A DNA stretch of 12,504 bases from the NCBI GenBank assembly GCA_947627405.1, contig CANQVY010000026.1, forward strand, positions 1 to 12,504, read 5' to 3'. The stretch comes from an uncultured Bacilli bacterium (lineage in GTDB: Bacteria; Bacillota_I; Bacilli_A; RF39; UBA660). A program made the position numbers and the translations under genes. Below the pieces are notes generated by a model. It worked only from the letters and a program-made list of their open reading frames with translations, was not told the DNA's origin and made no database searches. Positions 6,883 through 12,504 of this stretch are shown here, in pieces. The first letter of the stretch is position 1; each line of letters opens with the position of its first letter.

Positions 6883-6929
6883 TCTATCCTCTCCTTAACA
6901 TATTATATATCTACATTTCATTTTATCAT

Positions 6930-8705
6930 TTAGTTGCTATTTTGTCCATACCAACTTTTATTTACATCGCTATTGTTTGATAATGGCCTTGGATTTGGTA
7001 AATCCACAATAATATTTGTTGCGACTTTAAAGGCAGCTCCAAAGGCAATGCAATGTCCCGGTTGTAAACTTTTTAGTTGTTCAACTACTTCTGTTGTAAT
7101 ATAGGGAACCATGTTTCTTATATAATCAATATCTAATGGATGCAAAGTTCTTAATACAATGAAGTTTGAACATTGAGATATTGACGTATCGCTTAGCTCT
7201 GATGGTCTTTGAGTAATTAGTCCTAATATAACCCCATATTTTCTACCTTCTTTGGTAATTCGATCAAATATATTATAACCTAGCAATTCTAAATCGCGAT
7301 CTTTTTGTACATATCTATGCGCTTCTTCAATAATGATATGATAAGGTTCACTTCCACGATTCTTTTTTGCTACTGAATAATCAAATAACATTTTTGAGAT
7401 GATTTTAGTAAGTGTTTTTGCCATACGATCATCTACATAGTTAATGTTAAAATTAACAATTTGGCAAGGCTTACCCTCTGGTGTAGTTGTTAATCTTCTA
7501 ATAAAATCCTCTTTTGAAGTCATATATCCATAATCAAAGTATTCTTTTGCACTAGAATTTACAATCGAATGAAGGCGCACCGTTAATACATTCGCATAAT
7601 CAAATACCTTGTCACTTTTTAAAATTCCTTCTGAAATTAAAGCAAAATCAAAAGCATTTTCCAAATCATTTAAAGTATACATAATACTTCCATCTGGTTC
7701 TTTTAATTCCAATCCATCAACAACAAATCCTCGGACAAAATCAACGACAACATCAATATCTTGGATTTTCCCTGAATTGTCTACATAAATACATTGTTTT
7801 AAAGTTCGGTTATATCCCGGTTGTGAAATAATACTCTCTAGATTTAATGTTGGTGTGTTAAATTTTGTTAATACGGCAATGATTTGGTCTCGAATTTTAC
7901 TTGCATCATTGCTGCTCATTAAAATATCTAAAAGTGCTCGAGCGATAATATCATTTTTATGATTGATTACATCTGGATTATCATCTTTTAAAACCGTCAC
8001 ATATTTTAATGCTTTTTCAACAATAGGAATTTGAGCAGGATTGTCAACATTTAAAAGTAAACATATATCATCTGTTCCTAATAACCATAAAGGAATTTTT
8101 AATACTTCCCCTTCAGGAAAATGAGTGTTTGTCGTATAATATTTGTAATTTAATTGGGGCGAAATTTGATGGATATTCTTAAAGGCATTTGTATATTCAC
8201 CATAGGCATCAAATAAGAAAATATGTGCTCCCACTGGAACTTTTGTAGAAGATGTAAATAAATTTTGAATTAAACGAGCGACTGTACAAGATTTCCCTGC
8301 CCCAGAATTTCCCAGTACAGCAAAATGGCTACTAAAGAAATCATTTAAAGACACATTAATTCTATAATTACTATAAATACTTGATTTTCCTAAATAAACA
8401 CGATCGGTTCCCTCAATTTGTTGTGGTCCAAGTATAAGTGCTAGTTCATCCATGGTAACAATACGAACGGTACTTCTAAATGCTGGTTTTTTGCTAAATC
8501 CAGGAATAAAGGAATTATTTTCAATCATTCCTACAATCTTGATATAAGCAAATTCTTTATCAATATTTACAATTTCTCCAACAATTCTTTTATTTCCATC
8601 TTCAAATATAGTATGAATATTTACTAAATTGGCTTGATTATCTATATCAATGCTCAATTTTACTTTAGCAATATTATCAACTATACTAATAATCTTACCT
8701 AGCAT
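6930..8705 (-). CDS. HerA-type hexameric ATPase (FtsK/HerA P-loop family)
   Basis: HerA-family proteins are ring ATPases that move along or pump DNA. The 591-residue protein starts MLGKIISIVD, with a beta-rich HAS-barrel-like region over the first 100 residues, Walker A GNSGAGKS at 132-139, Walker B IIIEEAHR at 457-464, and ITQRPSELS near 497-505 matching the family's sensor region, then a C-terminal segment ending near the NPRP block. The frame stays open to an ATG at 8843, but a terminator (8774-8802) and a promoter (8731-8759) lie inside that extension and AGAGGGTG precedes the ATG at 8705, so 8705 is the start. The partners usual for HerA, a NurA nuclease or a SIR2/DUF4297 defence effector, are not next to it. 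The next gene is sepF. Its substrate here is unknown; a chromosome-handling role tied to division is an inference. Confidence 0.88.
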   Translation of the reverse strand: MLGKIISIVDNIAKVKLSIDIDNQANLVNIHTIFEDGNKRIVGEIVNIDKEFAYIKIVGMIENNSFIPGFSKKPAFRSTVRIVTMDELALILGPQQIEGTDRVYLGKSSIYSNYRINVSLNDFFSSHFAVLGNSGAGKSCTVARLIQNLFTSSTKVPVGAHIFLFDAYGEYTNAFKNIHQISPQLNYKYYTTNTHFPEGEVLKIPLWLLGTDDICLLLNVDNPAQIPIVEKALKYVTVLKDDNPDVINHKNDIIARALLDILMSSNDASKIRDQIIAVLTKFNTPTLNLESIISQPGYNRTLKQCIYVDNSGKIQDIDVVVDFVRGFVVDGLELKEPDGSIMYTLNDLENAFDFALISEGILKSDKVFDYANVLTVRLHSIVNSSAKEYFDYGYMTSKEDFIRRLTTTPEGKPCQIVNFNINYVDDRMAKTLTKIISKMLFDYSVAKKNRGSEPYHIIIEEAHRYVQKDRDLELLGYNIFDRITKEGRKYGVILGLITQRPSELSDTSISQCSNFIVLRTLHPLDIDYIRNMVPYITTEVVEQLKSLQPGHCIAFGAAFKVATNIIVDLPNPRPLSNNSDVNKSWYGQNSN

Positions 8706-8730
8706 ACAAGCACCCTCTATTCTACTTAAA

Positions 8731-8759
8731 ATTATAACATAGAAATTCTTCCTTGAAAA
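8731..8759 (-). promoter_or_regulatory. Promoter of the herA-sepF-divIVA unit
   Basis: TTTTCA (8759-8754), a 17-base spacer and TATAAT (8736-8731) preceded by TGT, an extended -10. It lies just after the upstream terminator and gives a leader of about 19 bases before the herA ATG at 8705. Confidence 0.75.
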
Positions 8760-8769
8760 TAACTTTTTA

Positions 8770-8874
8770 TCAAAAATAAAAAGTAACGATTTGGTTACTT
8801 TTCTCAATAGATTCAAAATAATGTTTTCCATTATCGAATTCAAATAGATATTTATAGCTATTTTCTTTATTCAT
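8770..8874 (-). CDS. Doubtful 34-codon ORF after the bile salt hydrolase gene
   Basis: An ATG at 8874 opens a frame of 34 codons that begins MNKENSYKYLFEFDNGKHYF and ends in TGA at 8772-8770, inside the T tract of the terminator. It starts 15 bases after the stop of the hydrolase gene and would share its transcript. The composition looks protein-like (charged and aromatic), but there is no recognisable ribosome binding site. It may be a small protein, the remnant of a longer gene, or chance. Confidence 0.22.
   Translation of the reverse strand: MNKENSYKYLFEFDNGKHYFESIEKSNQIVTFYF
8774..8802 (-). terminator. Intrinsic terminator of the bile salt hydrolase gene
   Basis: AAAAGTAAC (8802-8794) pairs with GTTACTTTT (8787-8779) around a 6-base loop and is followed on the minus strand by TATTTTTG. 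The stem is nine pairs. It separates the hydrolase unit from the herA promoter. Confidence 0.8.
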
Positions 8875-8889
8875 TTATCATTAATTTAC

Positions 8890-9864
8890 TTAATTGGCAT
8901 AATGAATTTGTTGTTTTTCTTCTAAGTTAAAAATGGTTAATCCATTTCTGCTTTTATTTTCTTCTGTCATTTTTATTGCTGTAATTTGATTATTGCTATA
9001 CGTTTTATAATAAAAAATACCTTTGGTCGTATTACAACAACAAGAATAAACGGTAATATGCCATTTCCCATCTGGAGACATCGTTGTCCCTTTTACTACA
9101 GCTACTGTATCTAAAATATGAAAAAATTGGGATAAAGAGCTTTCTTCATTTGCATCACATACAGAATTTAATTTATTAAAAGCGGCTCGAACAAATCTTG
9201 AAGATGGTGAATTATCTCCCGGAAGACCAATGGCACCCATACCTAAGCCATAAGCATTCAATTTTATTTTATTTGAAAAGCGATTTCTTGAAATTTCTGA
9301 GGTTAAGTTAAGATAATTATTAATATTGATTAAGTGATAAGAAAATGGTGGATTGTTGGTTAAAACACCTATAGAATTGGAATAGATATGCATTCCATCT
9401 CTTGTTTGTTCTAATACCAAACAATGTTTTGCATCACAAATCATATAATGCAAAGAGGTTAAAGGTACATTTTTTGAAAAAGATTGATCGATTAGATAGA
9501 TATGTCTTATAACAGTTTCTAATTCTTCTACGCTGGCAAAATTACCTAAAATCCAAGGAATAAGTTCGAAGGGTGTTAAATTGATTTTATCTTTTTGTTT
9601 TTTTCCATAATAAGCATTTTCTGGAAAATTAAGTCCCGCTATAGACAAACCTTTTTCATTTGTAGCTTCTGCATATAAAGGATAAGAATCCATAATTGTA
9701 GCTATTCCGATCATAGCATATTTCGTTCGAAAAGAACCTCCTGCTTTAAGAAAAAATTCATAATTTCTTGGGGTAATCACTACTTTTTCGTTGAAACGAT
9801 ATTCTAAATCTAAATTTCTTCCAAAATAATGATCTTTCGTTTTAAATGTTATACATGTACACAT
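8890..9864 (-). CDS. bsh: Bile salt hydrolase (choloylglycine hydrolase, Ntn family)
   Basis: Cleaves the amide bond of glycine- or taurine-conjugated bile acids in the cytoplasm. The frame extends to an ATG at 9891, but the family needs Cys as residue 2 (exposed after Met removal), and AGGTGAT sits 7 bases before the ATG at 9864, giving MCTCITFKT, 324 residues. Catalytic and binding residues match the family: Cys2, Arg16, Asp19, Asn79 in AGLNFP, Asn170/171 in LTNNP, and Arg223 in SRFVRAAF. Asn79 is typical of bile salt hydrolase; the related penicillin V acylases usually have Tyr there. The sequence runs close to the Clostridium perfringens enzyme throughout, including FFHIL, the Cys-rich YSCCC stretch and GIFYYKTYSNNQI near the end. 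There is no signal peptide. It forms its own unit between two terminators, which fits an accessory gut-adaptation gene. Confidence 0.92.
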   Translation of the reverse strand: MCTCITFKTKDHYFGRNLDLEYRFNEKVVITPRNYEFFLKAGGSFRTKYAMIGIATIMDSYPLYAEATNEKGLSIAGLNFPENAYYGKKQKDKINLTPFELIPWILGNFASVEELETVIRHIYLIDQSFSKNVPLTSLHYMICDAKHCLVLEQTRDGMHIYSNSIGVLTNNPPFSYHLININNYLNLTSEISRNRFSNKIKLNAYGLGMGAIGLPGDNSPSSRFVRAAFNKLNSVCDANEESSLSQFFHILDTVAVVKGTTMSPDGKWHITVYSCCCNTTKGIFYYKTYSNNQITAIKMTEENKSRNGLTIFNLEEKQQIHYAN

Positions 9865-9880
9865 TTGTATCACCTGTTTT

Positions 9881-9910
9881 ATTATATACAAAAGAAAATA
9901 TATTTATCCA
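9881..9910 (-). promoter_or_regulatory. Possible promoter of the bile salt hydrolase gene
   Basis: TGGATA (9910-9905), an 18-base spacer and TATAAT (9886-9881). The start point would fall near 9874, only about 10 bases ahead of the ATG and at the edge of the ribosome site, so the true -10 box may lie a little further upstream in the same AT-rich run. Confidence 0.4.
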
Positions 9911-9914
9911 TACT

Positions 9915-9937
9915 AAAAAACACTTCAAATGAAGTGT
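9915..9937 (-). terminator. Intrinsic terminator after holA
   Basis: ACACTTC (9937-9931) pairs with GAAGTGT (9926-9920) around a 4-base loop, followed on the minus strand by TTTTT. It lies 10 bases beyond the holA stop and closes the alaS-holA unit. Confidence 0.85.
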
Positions 9938-9946
9938 GAATTTGGT

Positions 9947-10882
9947 TTATTTCCCTTGATTGTAAATAAATAATTCTATTGCTAAAGATTTATCTATAGT
10001 ACTCGTTTTGATTTTATAGTCAATATCAAATAAATCAGATAACAATTTTGCAATCTGTTCTTTTGAATAAGAATAAGCCCTTTCCCTTGCTTTTTTTATA
10101 GGAAATACCTTTGTTTTTAAATGCGAAGCTATTTCTTCGTTGTTATGATCTTCTAAACATTTTACTTGATACATTAACCTGAGTTGAGAAGCTAAGGTAG
10201 CAATAATTTTTGTCTCTTCGATATTTGCTTTTTTTAAGTCTTCGTAAATTTCTAAAGCTCTTTTTCTATTTTTATTTAAAATATGATCGATAAAAGAGAA
10301 AAAAACTTGATCCGAATCATCGATATTTCTTCGAACTGCAAGAATTATATCCTCTTTTGTAATGTTTTTTTCTTCTATTTTTAATATTTTTAGCTTTTCA
10401 ACTTCGTTTAAAGTTAAATCTATATCGTTATTTGTATAATATAACAGTGTTTTAATAAAATCATAATCGTAAGTATATCCTTGCAATGCTTTTTTTATCA
10501 AATCTTTTATATTTACTTCTACTTCTAAGCGTTTCCCATATTTTTTAAGTTTAGTGGCTATGACATTTTTATCATGTAATTTTTCTGTTACCAAAACCAA
10601 AATATGGTCTATGTTTGGATGTTCGATATATTTTATCAAGGCTTCTAATTCATCCATTTCTTTTCCTTTTATATTTGTCGAAAGAAAAGTACAAGAAGTT
10701 AAAACAATTAATTTATGGGGAATTAAGAAATTATAGGTATCTAATTCCTCTATAATTTCTTTTATATTTTTTTCATTATAATCATAATATGTAATCTCAT
10801 ATTGATTTTCTTTATTTAATTCATTGATTTTGTTTTTAATGAAAGATATATGATCATTTACTATATAATACAAATTATTCAT
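9947..10882 (-). CDS. holA: DNA polymerase III delta subunit (clamp loader)
   Basis: HolA is the wrench subunit of the clamp loader, opening the sliding clamp ring during replication. The 311-residue protein is somewhat shorter than B. subtilis HolA (about 347). It shows the family pattern rather than a single signature: an N-terminal alpha/beta domain with ITYYDYNEKN near 29-38, KLIVLTSCTFL near 57-67 and ILVLVTEKLHDKN near 93-105, then the helical region (NDIDLTLNEVEKL near 151-163), the DSDQVFFSFIDHIL segment near 188-201, and the collar-domain helices with LASQLRLMYQVK near 229-240, ending in SLAIELFIYN. Its ATG lies inside the end of alaS with an 8-base overlap (ATGAATAA), so translation is probably coupled. 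The ribosome site is weak (AAAAAGAA), which fits coupling. Confidence 0.9.
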   Translation of the reverse strand: MNNLYYIVNDHISFIKNKINELNKENQYEITYYDYNEKNIKEIIEELDTYNFLIPHKLIVLTSCTFLSTNIKGKEMDELEALIKYIEHPNIDHILVLVTEKLHDKNVIATKLKKYGKRLEVEVNIKDLIKKALQGYTYDYDFIKTLLYYTNNDIDLTLNEVEKLKILKIEEKNITKEDIILAVRRNIDDSDQVFFSFIDHILNKNRKRALEIYEDLKKANIEETKIIATLASQLRLMYQVKCLEDHNNEEIASHLKTKVFPIKKARERAYSYSKEQIAKLLSDLFDIDYKIKTSTIDKSLAIELFIYNQGK

Positions 10883-12504
10883 TTTTTAAATTCTTTTTAA
10901 TATCTATTAAGACTTCATCAAGTGATGAGATATCTTTTCCTCCTCCTTGCGCAAATTTATTACTTCCCCCACCATTTCCATCACATCTAGCGGCCACTTG
11001 TTTTACTAAATATCCGGCGTTAATATCACAAGAACTTCGGCAAATGAAATTTACGTTGTTATCTTTTACATTGGCTATAAATACGAAGCCTTCTTGCCAT
11101 TGATTAATAAGCGCATCTACTACATCCTTAAGTACATCGTTATCAAAATTATCAATTCTCATAATAATGGTATTTAAACCTTGTATAACTTCTTTTTTTT
11201 CTAAAAATTGTGATAAATCATTCAAAGCTATTTTTTGTTTTTGTATTAAATATTCTTTTTCCAATTTTTTGAGTTCACTTGTTACATATTCATATTCATT
11301 TCGATTAAATAAAATATCTTTATAACTTAATGGAGCCGAATTATCAATCTCAACATCAAAGGTTAATTGAATATTGTCTTTTTTAGCCAAAGCTATAATA
11401 TTTTTGGCTTTCATCAAAGCTTTTATCATACCATCGTTATATTTTTTGATTGCATGTAACAAAGCATCTTCAATTTTATCTCCTGTGACAGCCTCAATTC
11501 GGAATACATTGGCTCCTTTATTTTCCAAAGATACAATGGCAAACTTCTTAATATCCTTCGTATTTTTCGTATGGGTTCCTCCACAAAGTTCAATGGAATC
11601 TCCAATCGTAACAACTCTTACCACATCTTTATATTTATCGCTAAATAATGCCATAGCACCTAATTTTTTAGCCTCTTCCAGTTTCATTTCTTGTGTAACT
11701 GGGGTAATAGCCTGGTTAATGATATCATTGACTTTTTCTTCAACTTTTATCATTGTATTTTCACTTATTTTTGAAGCATAAGTAAAATCAAATCTTAAAG
11801 ATTCATCGGTTACTTTTGAGCCCGCTTGATGTACTTTTGTACCCAATAATTCTTGTAATACTCTTTGCAATATATGAACCGAACTATGATTATTTTCAAT
11901 ATTCTTTCTTCTTTGTTGATCGACTTGCAATGTACAATCTTCATTTAAACTCATATGTCCAGATAATATTTTTACTTTATGCAAATGCTGTCCGTTAGGA
12001 CCTTTTATAACATCTAAAACACGTGCTTTAAAATTTTTACCAACAATCATGCCGGTATCACTAATTTGTCCTCCAGATTCTGCATAAAAACAGGTTTTTT
12101 TGAAAATGGCAAAACCTTCTTTATCTAAAGATTTTACTTCCTTTTCGTTACTGAATAATCCAATAACATTGCTTTTTATTTCATAGACATCATAAATAAA
12201 TTTACTTTCTTTTGTAAAATTCATCAATTCTTCGTTTTGACTTTTCATTGCTGTTTCTGTTTTTCGACTCTTTTTAGCAAGGTATTTTTGTTCTTCCATA
12301 CATCGATCAAATTCTTCTTTATCGACAGTGAAATGATTTTCCTTTAATGTCTCAAGAGTTAATTCAAATGGAAAACCATAAGTATCATATAATTTAAAAG
12401 CATCTTGTCCACTTATCGTATGATCATTGGATTCATTCATTAAATCTTGTAACTTTTTCTCACCGGCATCTAAAGTTTTTCGAAATAATTCTTCTTCTTG
12501 CAAA
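10875..12504 (-). CDS. alaS: Alanyl-tRNA synthetase, C-terminal part (5' end outside window)
   Basis: Charges tRNA-Ala. About 542 of the usual 870 or so residues are visible; the catalytic domain is cut off by the window edge. The first visible Met (MQEEEL) is internal. Counting from it: KLYDTYGFPFELT (37-49) closes the tRNA-recognition part; the editing domain has FYAESGGQ (139-146), the zinc-site HSSVH (206-210, where HTATH is common), VHQAGSKVTDESLRFDF (224-240) and CGGTH (307-311). The C-terminal C-Ala domain ends with GGGSNKFAQGGG (511-522), a variant of the usual GGGRPDMAQGGG. The conserved His and Cys residues of the editing zinc site are kept, so editing should be active. It overlaps holA by 8 bases. 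Confidence 0.97.
   Translation of the reverse strand, partial: LQEEELFRKTLDAGEKKLQDLMNESNDHTISGQDAFKLYDTYGFPFELTLETLKENHFTVDKEEFDRCMEEQKYLAKKSRKTETAMKSQNEELMNFTKESKFIYDVYEIKSNVIGLFSNEKEVKSLDKEGFAIFKKTCFYAESGGQISDTGMIVGKNFKARVLDVIKGPNGQHLHKVKILSGHMSLNEDCTLQVDQQRRKNIENNHSSVHILQRVLQELLGTKVHQAGSKVTDESLRFDFTYASKISENTMIKVEEKVNDIINQAITPVTQEMKLEEAKKLGAMALFSDKYKDVVRVVTIGDSIELCGGTHTKNTKDIKKFAIVSLENKGANVFRIEAVTGDKIEDALLHAIKKYNDGMIKALMKAKNIIALAKKDNIQLTFDVEIDNSAPLSYKDILFNRNEYEYVTSELKKLEKEYLIQKQKIALNDLSQFLEKKEVIQGLNTIIMRIDNFDNDVLKDVVDALINQWQEGFVFIANVKDNNVNFICRSSCDINAGYLVKQVAARCDGNGGGSNKFAQGGGKDISSLDEVLIDIKKNLKNE

Noticed and set aside
6902..6907. TATAAT upstream of sepF as a separate promoter
   Set aside because: The start would fall inside the sepF ribosome site and there is no -35 match.
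8706..8843. N-terminal extension of the HerA protein by 46 residues
   Set aside because: The extension contains a nine-pair terminator and a good promoter, and a ribosome site with a family-like N-terminus starts at 8705.
9865..9891. Longer start for the bile salt hydrolase
   Set aside because: It would bury the catalytic Cys, which must be residue 2, and it has no ribosome site.
11374..11998. Plus-strand and alternate-frame ORFs inside alaS (11374-11781, 11816-11998, 11426-11614)
   Set aside because: They are antisense or shifted frames of a clearly conserved gene, with no ribosome site or family match.
1..12504. Mycoplasma-type genetic code (TGA as Trp)
   Set aside because: TGA ends dpaA and orf189 exactly at overlapping downstream starts, and Trp codons in conserved motifs are TGG.
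1..12504. CRISPR array, insertion sequence, tRNA or rRNA genes, attachment site
   Set aside because: No regularly spaced repeats, transposase-like frame, long terminal inverted repeats or structural RNA gene could be found; the only structured RNA is the T-box leader.

Overview
All genes in this AT-rich window lie on the minus strand, so transcription runs from high to low coordinates. TGA is used as a stop (dpaA, orf189), so the code is standard and not the Mycoplasma one. The gene set points to a low-GC Gram-positive (Bacillota) that forms endospores and lives in an animal gut: dipicolinate synthase (spore core), a bile salt hydrolase (intestine), SepF and DivIVA (Gram-positive division), and a T-box leader. 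An uncultured or Erysipelotrichia-like member of the Bacilli would fit, but nothing here fixes the genus.

Layout in the direction of transcription. (1) 12504-9947: the C-terminal part of alaS, overlapping holA (DNA polymerase III delta) by 8 bases, closed by a terminator near 9915-9937. (2) 9864-8890: a bile salt hydrolase gene as its own unit, closed by a terminator at 8774-8802; a doubtful 34-codon ORF sits between gene and terminator. (3) From a promoter at 8731-8759: a HerA-type ATPase, then sepF, then divIVA. (4) From a promoter at the very end of divIVA (5963-5991): a T-box leader whose predicted specifier is ATC (Ile), then four small unrecognised genes (193, 189, 95 and 62 codons), then ileS. 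No terminator is visible between the T-box and ileS, but an extended -10 box just upstream of ileS may give it a second start. (5) A weak terminator at the ileS stop, then dpaA and the first 23 bases of dpaB, joined by an ATGA overlap.

The core order sepF-divIVA-T-box-ileS matches the end of the division cluster in Bacillus subtilis (sepF-ylmG-ylmH-divIVA-ileS). Here ylmG and ylmH are absent between sepF and divIVA, herA lies ahead of sepF, and four unknown genes stand between the Ile-sensing T-box and ileS.

The two most interesting points are the IleRS itself and those four genes. The IleRS is a type 2 (eukaryote-like) enzyme whose HIGH signature reads GLHH, the swapped form linked in published work to mupirocin hyper-resistance. 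The four genes appear to be controlled by isoleucine charging, are made as a coupled set, and all end in lysine-rich tails.
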